Positions 24,466 to 33,912 of a DNA stretch of 64,000 nucleotides are shown piece by piece; positions within the stretch are counted from its first letter, which is position 1; each line of letters starts with the position of its first letter. Where the stretch lies: contig DDVS01000005.1 of the NCBI GenBank assembly GCA_002345565.1, forward strand, positions 1 through 64,000, read 5' to 3'. Under the pieces are notes generated by a model. The model made no database searches. It was not told where the DNA came from and saw nothing but the letters and a program-made list of their open reading frames with translations. A program made the translations under genes and the position numbers. The DNA comes from Flavobacteriales bacterium UBA2306. GTDB lineage: Bacteria; Bacteroidota; Bacteroidia; Flavobacteriales; Weeksellaceae.

Positions 24466-27315
24466 ATGAATGTTAAACTAAAAGTTTTGAGTGCTGGAGT
24501 TCTGTTTTTTACAGGGCAAGCTCTATTAGCACAAAAATCTGATTCAACAAAGACTTCTAATATAGAAGAGGTTGTAGTTGTTGGATTTGGACAAAAAAGG
24601 GCAGTACAAGAAGTTACAGGTTCTATTAGTACAATGACTGCAAAATCAATTGAGGATGTTCCTGTTGCTTCTGTTGATAAAATGCTTCAAGGTAGAGTTA
24701 CCGGTGTACAGGTTGGAGCTGCTTCTGGACAGCCAGGAGGTTTTGCCAATGTTCGTGTACGTGGTGTATCCTCGATTAATGGAGTAACGACACCTATTTA
24801 CATTGTAGATGGAGTGAGAGTTGCAAGTGGTGATTTAACAACTAACAACACAACTGCCAATATTCTAGCAAATTTAAACCCTGATGATGTTGAAACCATT
24901 ACTGTTCTTAAAGATGCTGTTTCTACAGCAGTTTATGGGGCTGATGCTGGAGCCGGAGTTATCGTAATTACAACAAAATCTGGTAAAAAAGGTAAAGCAA
25001 AATTTAATTTGTCTTTTAATTCTGGTTTTAACCAACAAGCTGTTTCCAATCATAGAGCGTTTACAACTCCAGAGTGGCAAGTTTATATGAAGGATATGTT
25101 CAATAATTATCGTAATCAGAACAATTCTTTAGAAGATTATCAAAATAATCCTAACCTTACAAATGCAACCTTCAACGCTTTATTTAAATCAACAGTAAAT
25201 ACAGATTGGCAGGATATTGTAAGAAAAGATGGTTATCAACAAAATGCAGACCTAAGTATGAGTGGCGGTAATGAAAAATTTACTTATTATGCGTCTGCAA
25301 ATATTTTTGATCAAAATAGTATTATAAAAAATTCTTTTTTCAAGAGATTATCTTATACTACTAAATTATCTTATCAAGCTACAGATAAATTAAAAATAAG
25401 TTCAGATTTTCAAATTTCCCACGGTAAAACGCGTACTTTACCAGAAGGTGGAGGATTTGCTAATCCAATTTTGGCTCAATATTTCAACAGACCTACAGAT
25501 CCGAGTAGAAACCCAGATGGTTCTTGGTATTGGAATCCTTCTACTATGAGATTGAGTAACAACCAATTTAATCCAGGTTACTTACTTGAGAATAACTACA
25601 ATCAAGCAGGAACGTTGAAAATGTATGCTAATCTAAATGCAGAATATAAAATTTTCAAAAATCTAACTTACAGATTTGTGTTCTCACCAGAATACATTAA
25701 TATTGAAGAAGATACTTACTGGAATCCACTACACGGTGATGGTTATGGATACGGTGGCTACCAAAGAACATCTGTAAATAGATATTTCAATTTTAACGTA
25801 CAGAATATTTTAGATTACAACCAAAAATTTGATTTACATAATGTAGGCGCATCTTTAATCCAAGAAGCTTACAAATCTGATAGGAAATTTTTATCAGCCA
25901 CTGGTATCACAGTAGGTTCTCCAACATTAGAATCACTTTCTAACTTCGTAGTACCTTATGGTTATTCGGGGCAAAAATCTATATCTTCAAGATATGGATA
26001 TGCAGTTACCGGTCATTATGATTATGACAAATTAATTTTAGTAGATGGTTCATACAGAAGAGATGTGTTATCTCAGTTTACACCAGGTAATAAAGCGGGT
26101 AATTTTTGGTCTGTAGGTCTTGGATTTGATTTGGCTAGAATTAACTTCTTAAAAGAGATTGATGCTATTTCAATGTTTAAGTTTAGAGGATCTTATGGAA
26201 AGTTAGGAAATCAAGTACAGGCTAATCCTTACGCATTATATGCTTACACAACTAATTATAATGATACTGCTGCCGCTTCTTATTATAATATCTTTAATAA
26301 AGATTTATCTTGGGAAACCGTTAAACCCTTAAACATTGGATTAGATTTAGGTTTGTGGAATGACAGAATTAAAGTTTCTGCAGAGTATTATAATAAGAAA
26401 ACAGAAGAGCTAATTTATTTTGTTCCTTTATCAACTTCTCAAGGAGGAATTTATAATGACAATGGTACTCTAAGAGCGGGTGTTAAGGTTGATAATATTG
26501 GGTCGTTAGTAAATAAAGGCTTCGAATTTTCTGTTAATGCAGATATTTTCAGAGCACAAGACAAAAATCAATTTGGTTGGACTCTTGGAGCTAATCTGTC
26601 CACTCTTGACAATGAGATCACAGAATTGTACGGAGGAACTATTAATAATGCCACAACAACTGTAAGAGTGGGTGAAGGTGTTAGAACTTTCTACTTAAGA
26701 AAATGGGCCGGAGTAGATCCAGCGAATGGTAATCCACTTTGGTATATTAATGGAGTAGATGGAGAAACTACAAGTAATTATCTTCAAGCGCAACAAGCTG
26801 TACAAGGATCTTTCTTAAGTACAGTTTTCGGTGGAGCTAATACAAGTCTCACATACAAAGGATTTGCTTTAGATGTTCAATTCACTTACGGATTTGGAGG
26901 TAAAATTTATGACGACTGGTCATCATATACTTGGAGTGATGGTCAATATACAAGTACTTATCCAGGATATGGCGATGTTTTTGGAGACTATTGGACACCA
27001 CAAAATCCAAACGCATCAAATCCAAAACCTATTTATGGTAATACAACACGTTCAAACTCTGCATCTACAAGATTTTTATACGATTCTGATTTTATTAGAT
27101 TGAGTAATGCGAGATTTGGATATACTTTTGATAACAGTTTCTTGAAAGACAGTGGTTTAAACTCTGTTCAAGTTTATGTAATGGCAAATAATGCTTGGAC
27201 ACATAGATTTGATGACAGATTAAAATTTGACCCAGAAGTAAATGTTTCTGGATACACCAATCTAGCATTGCCTATATTAAAATCTTACCTTTTTGGTGTT
27301 AATTTAAGCTTTTAA
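24466..27315 (+). CDS. SusC/RagA-family TonB-linked outer-membrane transporter
   Basis: 949 residues. A signal peptide (1-22) is followed at once by the plug domain: the TonB-box-like IEEVVVVGFG, QGRVTGVQVGAASGQPG, YIVDGVRV, and ETITVLKDAVSTAVYGADAG. The barrel ends in LFGVNLSF with a terminal Phe. The N-terminal carboxypeptidase-regulatory-like domain of many SusC proteins is absent, as is usual in this genus group. It imports oligomers with the SusD lipoprotein encoded 12 nt downstream. No glycoside hydrolase, peptidase or sigma/anti-sigma gene lies beside it, so the substrate is unknown. Confidence 0.93.
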   Translation: MNVKLKVLSAGVLFFTGQALLAQKSDSTKTSNIEEVVVVGFGQKRAVQEVTGSISTMTAKSIEDVPVASVDKMLQGRVTGVQVGAASGQPGGFANVRVRGVSSINGVTTPIYIVDGVRVASGDLTTNNTTANILANLNPDDVETITVLKDAVSTAVYGADAGAGVIVITTKSGKKGKAKFNLSFNSGFNQQAVSNHRAFTTPEWQVYMKDMFNNYRNQNNSLEDYQNNPNLTNATFNALFKSTVNTDWQDIVRKDGYQQNADLSMSGGNEKFTYYASANIFDQNSIIKNSFFKRLSYTTKLSYQATDKLKISSDFQISHGKTRTLPEGGGFANPILAQYFNRPTDPSRNPDGSWYWNPSTMRLSNNQFNPGYLLENNYNQAGTLKMYANLNAEYKIFKNLTYRFVFSPEYINIEEDTYWNPLHGDGYGYGGYQRTSVNRYFNFNVQNILDYNQKFDLHNVGASLIQEAYKSDRKFLSATGITVGSPTLESLSNFVVPYGYSGQKSISSRYGYAVTGHYDYDKLILVDGSYRRDVLSQFTPGNKAGNFWSVGLGFDLARINFLKEIDAISMFKFRGSYGKLGNQVQANPYALYAYTTNYNDTAAASYYNIFNKDLSWETVKPLNIGLDLGLWNDRIKVSAEYYNKKTEELIYFVPLSTSQGGIYNDNGTLRAGVKVDNIGSLVNKGFEFSVNADIFRAQDKNQFGWTLGANLSTLDNEITELYGGTINNATTTVRVGEGVRTFYLRKWAGVDPANGNPLWYINGVDGETTSNYLQAQQAVQGSFLSTVFGGANTSLTYKGFALDVQFTYGFGGKIYDDWSSYTWSDGQYTSTYPGYGDVFGDYWTPQNPNASNPKPIYGNTTRSNSASTRFLYDSDFIRLSNARFGYTFDNSFLKDSGLNSVQVYVMANNAWTHRFDDRLKFDPEVNVSGYTNLALPILKSYLFGVNLSF

Positions 27316-27327
27316 AATTTAGAAATT

Positions 27328-28725
27328 ATGAATAAAATAATAAAAACAGGAATTCTCTCATTAATGATTGGAGCAACAGCAATGTCTTGCTCGGATGATT
27401 TTGTAGAAAGAGAATTCTTTCAGGAAGTAGAACAAGCTCCCTTGTCATCTACACAGGAAATGCAATCCTTCGTTAGAGGTATTTATGCATCAATGAGAAA
27501 TACAACTTACTATGGAGCTGATTTTTTAGCATACGCAGAAGTTAGATCAGATGAGATGTACAGTACTTTGTCCGGAGGTTATTACCAAAATGTTTATAAT
27601 TATACACAATTGTCAAATGATGCTTATGCAGTAAATACTTATAATAAAATTTATGAAGTAATTGGCAAAGCGAATATTGTAATTAATACAGATCTTAACA
27701 GCATTAGTGGAACTACCGTAGATAAGGCAACAGCTACATTTGCACAAGGTCAGGCATATGGATTAAGAGCAATTGCTTTTTTCGATGCTTTCAGATTATA
27801 TGGTCAAAAATATATACCAAACGGAACATTGGGGATTGTTCTTCCTCTTAAATATGATCCTACCGCATTACAACCAAGAGCAACGATTGCAGAGACAGAA
27901 GCACAAATAGATGCAGATTTCACAAAAGCACTTCAGTTGATGAATTCAGGTACAGCATATTCTAGTACAAAAACAGATTTAACTGTTAACGCCTTGAAAG
28001 GTATGATGTCGAGATTCTATCTATACAAAGGAGATTATGCTAAAGTAAGATCTTTAACTAATGATTTGGTTGGGAAATATAGTGTTATTGATGCTGGTTT
28101 ACATCAGGTTTCTTTCCAATTCTTAATGAATGGTGCTGCGCCTAACTCGATTTTTGAATTAGCTGTAGGTATTAATTCTTCATTATCTACTGGATCTTAT
28201 AGACAAAGATTAAACCCACTTGGTTATGCAAATATTGTAGTATCTCCTGCGGCATATAATTCTTATGCTACAAATGATATTAGAAGAGCATTAATAACAG
28301 TATCTGGATCAGGTACAAGTGCTGTAAGATATTTATCAAACAACAACGGAACAGGTAAATATACCAATACAGTTGGTGCTGATAATATTAAAATGCTACG
28401 TTATGAGGAAATATTGCTTAACGGTGTAGAAGCAGAATTAAATGGCGGAGATGCAACAAAAGCACTAAATTATTACAATCAAATTGTAACAAAAAGAGGA
28501 TTGACTGCTGCAACTGCTGTTGACATGGCAACTCTAAAGACTGAAAGACTAAAAGAACTTCTTGGTGAAGGTCTTCGTCAATGGGATCTTAGAAGATGGG
28601 GAGATGTAGTAGCTAGACCAGCAAATGCATTAACAGACCCTAGACTTAATGCATTCCCAATTCCTAGAAATGAAACAGATATTGTTGGAACTCCAGTTGT
28701 TTCAAATCCCGGATACGATAATTAA
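27328..28725 (+). CDS. SusD/RagB-family nutrient-binding lipoprotein
   Basis: 465 residues. A lipoprotein signal with lipobox TAMSC puts the acylated Cys at position 21. The helical SusD core follows (QGQAYGLRAIAFFDAFRLYGQ) and the C-terminal LRYEEILLNGVEAELNGG and RQWDLRRWGD motifs are typical. It caps the SusC barrel at the cell surface. It is cotranscribed with susC and followed by a strong terminator. Confidence 0.93.
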   Translation: MNKIIKTGILSLMIGATAMSCSDDFVEREFFQEVEQAPLSSTQEMQSFVRGIYASMRNTTYYGADFLAYAEVRSDEMYSTLSGGYYQNVYNYTQLSNDAYAVNTYNKIYEVIGKANIVINTDLNSISGTTVDKATATFAQGQAYGLRAIAFFDAFRLYGQKYIPNGTLGIVLPLKYDPTALQPRATIAETEAQIDADFTKALQLMNSGTAYSSTKTDLTVNALKGMMSRFYLYKGDYAKVRSLTNDLVGKYSVIDAGLHQVSFQFLMNGAAPNSIFELAVGINSSLSTGSYRQRLNPLGYANIVVSPAAYNSYATNDIRRALITVSGSGTSAVRYLSNNNGTGKYTNTVGADNIKMLRYEEILLNGVEAELNGGDATKALNYYNQIVTKRGLTAATAVDMATLKTERLKELLGEGLRQWDLRRWGDVVARPANALTDPRLNAFPIPRNETDIVGTPVVSNPGYDN

Positions 28726-28747
28726 ATCATTATTTTTATCATTTTAA

Positions 28748-28778
28748 AACAACCACTTCTATTTAGAAGTGGTTTTTT
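28748..28778 (+). terminator. Terminator of the susCD pair
   Basis: AACCACTTCT pairs perfectly with AGAAGTGGTT around a 4-nt loop and is followed by TTTTTT. Confidence 0.93.
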
Positions 28779-28807
28779 ATTTCTATTTTTGATAAAATTT
28801 TTTATTT

Positions 28808-29485
28808 ATGAAAAAAATAATAACATTTGTATTAATTTCAACTTCTATGCTTTTAAATGCTCAAGTTGGCAATGAAAACATTTCCTTTTCTACGGGCAAT
28901 TTTTTTATGAGAGGAAATAGACCTTCTACAAAAGAAAACATCGTTGATGGAACACCATACATTAATGGAAATAATTTTGAAAAAGTTGTAATAAAAGGAT
29001 ATAGTAAAAATGTGCAAAATCTTAGATACAATGCATACGAGGATGAAATGGAATTCAAAGATGGAAATGATACTTATTATACTAATAAAGAGGAAGGATT
29101 AAAAATTGACTTTCCAGCACTCAAAAAAACCTACCAATGTGTTAATTATTCATTTGACAACAAAAATAGATTTGGATATTTAGTTGTATTAGTAGACAAT
29201 CCAAAATATTCCTTGTTTAAACAAGAAAAAATCGAACTTCTGAAAGGAGAAAAAAGTCCAAGTGCATATAGTAAAGATGCCAATGATTATTATGTAAAAC
29301 AAAAAGATTTGTATATCATTAAAAAAGAAAATTCTTATTTTAAAATGCCTAAAAATCAAAAAGAATTTATAAATGATTTCTCTCTCAACAAAACCGAATT
29401 TGATAAGTTTATAAAAGAGAATAAACTTTCGTTTTCCAAAGAAGAAGATCTCAAAAAAATTATTAATTACCTCAATAATTTATAA
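28808..29485 (+). CDS. Secreted protein of unknown function
   Basis: 225 residues with a clear signal peptide (MKKIITFVLISTSMLLNAQ) and no membrane segment afterwards. The mature part is hydrophilic, rich in Lys, Asn and Tyr, and I do not recognise a domain. It lies between the susCD terminator and a hairpin of its own, so it is a separate unit. Confidence 0.7.
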   Translation: MKKIITFVLISTSMLLNAQVGNENISFSTGNFFMRGNRPSTKENIVDGTPYINGNNFEKVVIKGYSKNVQNLRYNAYEDEMEFKDGNDTYYTNKEEGLKIDFPALKKTYQCVNYSFDNKNRFGYLVVLVDNPKYSLFKQEKIELLKGEKSPSAYSKDANDYYVKQKDLYIIKKENSYFKMPKNQKEFINDFSLNKTEFDKFIKENKLSFSKEEDLKKIINYLNNL

Positions 29486-29489
29486 AATG

Positions 29490-29515
29490 AAACAGGCTGA
29501 AAATAGCCTGTTTTT
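29490..29515 (+). terminator. Terminator of the gene at 28808
   Basis: AAACAGGCT pairs with AGCCTGTTT around a 6-nt loop and ends in a T-run. It lies at the end of the convergent yqgE gene. Confidence 0.85.
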
Positions 29516-30063
29516 CAATTCAAACTAACATCCTCCGGCGCATTTGCCCAAAGCAAAAATTCCCCACCAAGATTTTGCATGATGTTTTTCCAAAGATTTT
29601 GGTCATTGGGAAGCGTGTAATCTAGGTTGTAAACATCTACAATAGTCCAGACTTTTCGCTGTAACTCACTTTCTAATTGCAGGGCAGACCAGCCAGAATA
29701 GCCAGAGAAAACCTTAATATCAGAGATATTGGTAGTTCCATCTAAAATACAAGCAATAACAGAATCAACATCTTCTGTGAAATAAAACTCCCGATTAATT
29801 TCTGTGAAATTTTCGGTTATTTTTTTACCTTTCAGGATGAAAAAAACTTTGTCATTTTCCACAGGTCCCCCTTCATACAACTCTACTGGAAAACCAAAAA
29901 TCGTTAACAAGCTCGAACTCATATTCTGATTCTTTTTGTTTAAAATCAAACCAAAAGCCCCATTTTCATTGTGCTCTATAATCAATACCACAGATCTCGA
30001 AAAGATATCACCAGAAGAATCTGGTGTTGAGATTAAAATTTTACCTTTGTAGGAGTAATTCAT
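29515..30063 (-). CDS. YqgE/AlgH-family protein
   Basis: 182 residues. Family motifs are visible: GKILISTP (7-14), FSRSVVLIIEHNENGAFGLILNK (21-43), YEGGPV, and FSGYSGWSALQLESEL. The family is widespread but its biochemical role is unsettled. Single gene, convergent with the secreted protein gene. Confidence 0.92.
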   Translation of the reverse strand: MNYSYKGKILISTPDSSGDIFSRSVVLIIEHNENGAFGLILNKKNQNMSSSLLTIFGFPVELYEGGPVENDKVFFILKGKKITENFTEINREFYFTEDVDSVIACILDGTTNISDIKVFSGYSGWSALQLESELQRKVWTIVDVYNLDYTLPNDQNLWKNIMQNLGGEFLLWANAPEDVSLN

Positions 30064-30154
30064 CTATCAAAGCTATTAATAATTATTTTTTTGAAAAACG
30101 AATTGAAGAAAAAATTAAGTTAAAATTACCAGAATTTAAATATTTTGAGCAGCT

Positions 30155-30222
30155 TAATCCGCCTTCCGCTCCCAATCTTTTTTTTGGAAAGAGGATTTCC
30201 GCTCAAGTCGGGCTGCGTACGA
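30155..30222. repeat. Dispersed repeat, CCGCTCCCAATC family, copy 1
   Basis: TAATCCGCCTTCCGCTCCCA, then ATCTTTT, and GGATTTCCGCTCAAGTCGGG are shared with 58780-58862, separated by different spacers. A 74-codon frame over this element is not considered a gene. The rest of the 30064-30295 gap holds nothing else obvious. Confidence 0.65.
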
Positions 30223-30295
30223 TTCAACGTTCCAATAAAAAACATTGAATTGTAATCTAATATCTAAAATCTGTTATCTAATATCTATTTAATAA

Positions 30296-30946
30296 ATGAA
30301 CAACGAAAATCTCCACGATAAAAGAAAAGTTTACGACAAATCTCAACTCATCGAAACCGAAATCAAAGAAAATCCAATCGAGCAGTTTCGCAATTGGTTT
30401 CTGGAAGCCGAAGAAAATCCACAAGTTTCCGAAGCCAACGCAATGGCAATTTCCACGGTCGAGGAAGACGGTTGTCCAAGAACCCGAATGGTTTTGCTGA
30501 AGTCTTACAATTGGGAAGGTTTTGTTTTCTATACCAATTATGATAGCCGAAAAGGAAAATCGTTGGAGAGAACTCAGAAAGCTTGTCTCAGTTTTTTCTG
30601 GCCAAGTCTGGAAAGACAAATCATCATCAAAGCCAATATAGAACGAATTGCTGAAAATCTAAGTGACGGCTATTTCCATTCTCGTCCAAAAGGGAGTCAA
30701 CTTGGAGCAGTTGTTTCGCCTCAAAGTCAGGAAATCCCAGACCGAAGTTTCCTCGAAAACAAATTAAAAGATTTAGAAACCGAATTCGAAAACAAAGAAA
30801 TTCCAAGACCGGAAAATTGGGGCGGTTATATCGCAAAACCCTACGAAATCGAATTCTGGCAAGGTCGCCCAAATCGTCTTCACGATAGAATTCTTTATTC
30901 TTTAACAGAAGATTTTGATTGGAAGATTTCCAGATTGGCACCATAA
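30296..30946 (+). CDS. pdxH: Pyridoxamine 5'-phosphate oxidase
   Basis: 216 residues. It oxidises pyridoxamine or pyridoxine phosphate to PLP using FMN. FMN-binding segments are CPRTRMVLLKSY, FVFYTNYDSRKG and SFFWPSLERQIII. The substrate loop is GYFHSRPKGSQLGAVVSPQSQ and the C-terminal EFWQGRPNRLHDR...ISRLAP is diagnostic. Convergent with the his operon, with a hairpin repeat between the two. Confidence 0.95.
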   Translation: MNNENLHDKRKVYDKSQLIETEIKENPIEQFRNWFLEAEENPQVSEANAMAISTVEEDGCPRTRMVLLKSYNWEGFVFYTNYDSRKGKSLERTQKACLSFFWPSLERQIIIKANIERIAENLSDGYFHSRPKGSQLGAVVSPQSQEIPDRSFLENKLKDLETEFENKEIPRPENWGGYIAKPYEIEFWQGRPNRLHDRILYSLTEDFDWKISRLAP

Positions 30947-30951
30947 GTTTT

Positions 30952-31078
30952 AACCACAAAAGTCACAAAGATGTATTGGTCTTTAGATATTCAAAAGATT
31001 AGATAATTTTATAACTTATCTTTTAAGGCTTTTTGAAAATTAATGTTTTCAAACTTTTCTTTTGTGACTTTTGTGGTT
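30952..31078. repeat. Dispersed long-hairpin repeat, CACAAAAG family, copy 3
   Basis: AACCACAAAAGTCACAAAG at 30952-30970 is the inverse of CTTTTGTGACTTTTGTGGTT at 31059-31078, apart from one missing A. It fills the gap between the convergent pdxH and hisIE genes and may act as their terminator. Confidence 0.8.
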
Positions 31079-31085
31079 GAAAAGA

Positions 31086-31673
31086 TTATTTACTTCTCGA
31101 CTTCAAAATTGTCTCAACATCTTCTGTTGTAAAACCTTTCGCTTTCAGCAAAATCAAATAATGGTAAAGCAAATCTGCAGCTTCATTTAAGAAAAGATCA
31201 TCGTTATCATCTTTCGCCTCAATAACCAATTCCACCGCTTCTTCGCCCACTTTTTGCGCTAGTTTATTGATGCCTCTTTTATAGAGCTCATTAGTGTAAG
31301 AATTCTCATCATTATTATCAATTTTATCAGAAATTGTTTGCTGTAATTCATACAAAAATCCTTTGTCAGATTCTTCTGCAAAACAAGTCGTCGTTCCTTT
31401 GTGACAAGTTGGTCCAAGCGGTTTTGCTTTGATGAGAATTGTATCGTTATCACAATCTAATTGCCAATCAATTAATTCCAAAAAATTACCCGAAGTTTCG
31501 CCTTTTGTCCAAAGTCTGTTTTTGGAACGGGAAAAGAAAGTTACTCGTTTTTCCTGCAGCGTTTTATCAAAAGCTTCCTGATTCATATAACCCAGCATCA
31601 GAACTTTCAGGTTGAGGTAATCCTGAATAATAACGGGAACTAAGCCTGTGTTTTTCTCAAATTTTATAGTCAT
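31086..31673 (-). CDS. hisIE: Phosphoribosyl-AMP cyclohydrolase / phosphoribosyl-ATP pyrophosphatase
   Basis: 195 residues, a fusion of two histidine-pathway steps. The cyclohydrolase part (1-110) has [29 protein letters not shown], the metal ligands in DCDNDTILI, and [12 protein letters not shown]. The pyrophosphatase part (about 120-195) has the EExxE-type helix [14 protein letters not shown]. It is the last gene of the operon and overlaps hisF by 4 nt. Confidence 0.94.
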   Translation of the reverse strand: MTIKFEKNTGLVPVIIQDYLNLKVLMLGYMNQEAFDKTLQEKRVTFFSRSKNRLWTKGETSGNFLELIDWQLDCDNDTILIKAKPLGPTCHKGTTTCFAEESDKGFLYELQQTISDKIDNNDENSYTNELYKRGINKLAQKVGEEAVELVIEAKDDNDDLFLNEAADLLYHYLILLKAKGFTTEDVETILKSRSK

Positions 31674-32422
31674 CGTATTGGTAAGTTTTTAGATTTTAAA
31701 TAATTTTTAAGTTCCGGAATTGTGATTTCATTAAAATGAAAAATACTCGCTGCCAAAGCTCCAGTTGCTTTGGTTTCTGTGAAAACGTCTTCAAAATGTT
31801 TCATTGTTCCCGCACCTCCGGAAGCAATCACAGGAATATTAACCAATTCAGAAAGTTGTTTTGTAATTTCAATCGCAAATCCTGCTTTGGTTCCGTCCGT
31901 ATTCATCGAGGTTAAGAGGATTTCGCCAGCGCCAAGATTTTCGACTTCTTTTACCCAAGAGAACAATTCTTTTTCAGTCTCTATTTTTCCACCGTTACTG
32001 AAAACTTTGTTTTGATTTTCAACTAATTTTGTGTCAATTGCCACAACCATACATTGCGAACCAAAACGTTTGGCGACATCGGTAATGAGTTTTGGATTGG
32101 ACAAAGTAGCCGAATTAATTGTGATTTTATCTGCTCCGTTTTTTAGAAGTTCTTCCACATTTTCCAAAGCATTAATTCCACCGCCAACCGTAAACGGAAT
32201 ATTGATGTGTTTCGCAATATCTCTTACCAACGGAATCAATGTTTTTCGTCTTTCTTCAGTTGCAGAAATATCCAAAAACACCAATTCATCTGCGCCTTGC
32301 TGAGAATATTTGATGGCCATTTCCACAGGATTCCCGACTTCTTTCAAATCCAAAAAATTAACGCCTTTTACCGTTTCTCCGTTTTTGATGTCGAGACAAG
32401 GAATGATTCGTTTTGCTAACAT
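31670..32422 (-). CDS. hisF: Imidazole glycerol phosphate synthase, cyclase subunit
   Basis: 250 residues, a (beta/alpha)8 barrel. The start [19 protein letters not shown] carries the catalytic Asp at the end of strand 1, and the second catalytic Asp is in VVAIDTKLV. Phosphate-binding loops are VGGGIN and ASGGAG. It works with HisH, converting PRFAR plus ammonia to IGP and AICAR. It overlaps hisA and hisIE at its ends. Confidence 0.96.
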   Translation of the reverse strand: MLAKRIIPCLDIKNGETVKGVNFLDLKEVGNPVEMAIKYSQQGADELVFLDISATEERRKTLIPLVRDIAKHINIPFTVGGGINALENVEELLKNGADKITINSATLSNPKLITDVAKRFGSQCMVVAIDTKLVENQNKVFSNGGKIETEKELFSWVKEVENLGAGEILLTSMNTDGTKAGFAIEITKQLSELVNIPVIASGGAGTMKHFEDVFTETKATGALAASIFHFNEITIPELKNYLKSKNLPIR

Positions 32423-33138
32423 TAGAGAAATGGTTTTAAATCGTTAAGAGAAATTCTGTTTTCGTACAACGCTTTGCCGATAATTGCGCCATCGCAAATA
32501 ATTGATTCTAGTTGTACTAAATCTTTAGTAGAAGTAACTCCACCTGAGGCAATGAGTTTTACTTCGGGATTTTGCGATATAATATTTTTGTAAAGATCAA
32601 AAGAAGGACCTTCCAACATTCCATCTTTATCGATGTCTGTTGAGATAACATATTGAATTCCTGCTTTTGTTTTTTCTTTGATGAAGTCATAAATATTGGT
32701 TTCGCTTTCTTCTAACCAACCAGAAATTGCAATTTTTTCTTTCCTTGCATCTGCTCCCAAAATGATTTTTTCCGAACCATATTTTTCTAAAGACTTTAAA
32801 AATAATTCTGGATTTTTGACTGCAACACTTCCTAAGGTCACTTGTTTTGCACCACTTTCAAAAGCGATTTTGATATCTTCTTCAGATTTTAATCCGCCTC
32901 CAAAATCTATGATTAAATTAGTTTTAGATGAAATTTTTTCTAAGATTTTATAATTAATAATTCGATTTTGTTTGGCGCCATCCAAATCAACTAAATGCAG
33001 AAACTGAATTCCATTGTCTTCGAAGTTTTTGGCAACGTCCAAAACATTGGAATTGTAAATCGTTTTCTGATTGTAATCGCCTTTGGAAAGGCGAACACAT
33101 TCTCCGTTGATAATATCTATTGCTGGGATAATTCTCAT
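32422..33138 (-). CDS. hisA: ProFAR isomerase
   Basis: 238 residues, the half-barrel paralogue of His[20 protein letters not shown] has the N-terminal catalytic Asp, and [10 protein letters not shown] the second one. [10 protein letters not shown] and ASGGVTS form the phosphate sites. A 162-nt gap upstream, occupied by a hairpin repeat, separates it from hisH. Confidence 0.96.
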   Translation of the reverse strand: MRIIPAIDIINGECVRLSKGDYNQKTIYNSNVLDVAKNFEDNGIQFLHLVDLDGAKQNRIINYKILEKISSKTNLIIDFGGGLKSEEDIKIAFESGAKQVTLGSVAVKNPELFLKSLEKYGSEKIILGADARKEKIAISGWLEESETNIYDFIKEKTKAGIQYVISTDIDKDGMLEGPSFDLYKNIISQNPEVKLIASGGVTSTKDLVQLESIICDGAIIGKALYENRISLNDLKPFL

Positions 33139-33173
33139 TTTCTATTTTTATTTTTAATGAATTAATAGATTTT

Positions 33174-33292
33174 AACCACAAAAGGCACAAAAGATTTTTA
33201 TATTTTTTAGTTGTTCAAAAGTTCAAAATAGGTTTATTTGAAATTTTGTTTTCTTTTGAAAAGCTTTTATTTTAATTTTTCCTTTTGTGGTT
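33174..33292. repeat. Dispersed long-hairpin repeat, CACAAAAG family, copy 4, inside the his operon
   Basis: AACCACAAAAGGCACAAAAG at 33174-33193 faces CCTTTTGTGGTT at 33281-33292 in inverted orientation. It lies between hisH and hisA, so any hairpin would form in the operon mRNA. Confidence 0.75.
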
Positions 33293-33300
33293 GAAATCAA

Positions 33301-33882
33301 TCATAATTTTAAAAAGTTTTCTAATATTTTACTTCCGAAAACACCACTTTTTTCCGGATGAAATTGAACTCCAAAAAAATTGTCTTTTTGCAAAGCTGTG
33401 CTGTAAGATTCGGAATAATCTGTTGTGGCGATTGTATTTTGATTTTTCTCAGCGTAATAACTGTGAACGAGGTACATATAACTTTGCTCGGGAATATCTT
33501 TAAACAAATCCGACTTCAAATCATAAATCTGATTCCAGCCAATCTGAGGAATCAAAACAGAATCGGGAAATCTCTTCACCGAAACATCAAAAATACCCAA
33601 AGCTTTGGTATTACTCTCTTCCGAATCTTTGCACAACAATTGCATCCCGAGACAAATTCCCAAAAACGGTTGCTTGAGTTCTGGAATCAGCAAATCTAAT
33701 TCGGTTTCTCGGAGAGAATTCATTGCGAAAGATGCTTCTCCAACACCTGGGAAAATGACTTTGTCAGCTTTGGAAATTTCATCAAAATTATTGGTGAGTT
33801 TGGCAGAAAATCCTAGTCTTTCTATCGCGAACAGAAGGCTTTGAACATTTCCGGCTTTGTAATCTATAATGACTGTTTTCAT
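33301..33882 (-). CDS. hisH: Imidazole glycerol phosphate synthase, glutaminase subunit
   Basis: 193 residues, a class I glutamine amidotransferase. The nucleophile Cys lies in FLGICLGMQLL and the His-Glu pair in GVQFHPEKSG; VIIDYKAGNVQSL opens the fold. It supplies ammonia to HisF. Between hisB (30 nt upstream) and the hairpin repeat before hisA. Confidence 0.96.
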   Translation of the reverse strand: MKTVIIDYKAGNVQSLLFAIERLGFSAKLTNNFDEISKADKVIFPGVGEASFAMNSLRETELDLLIPELKQPFLGICLGMQLLCKDSEESNTKALGIFDVSVKRFPDSVLIPQIGWNQIYDLKSDLFKDIPEQSYMYLVHSYYAEKNQNTIATTDYSESYSTALQKDNFFGVQFHPEKSGVFGSKILENFLKL

Positions 33883-33912
33883 AATTAATAATTCATCATT
33901 TATAATTAATAA

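Noticed and set aside
30024..30248. 74-codon plus-strand frame between yqgE and pdxH
   Set aside because: It is made largely of the dispersed CCGCTCCCAATC repeat and has no family resemblance.
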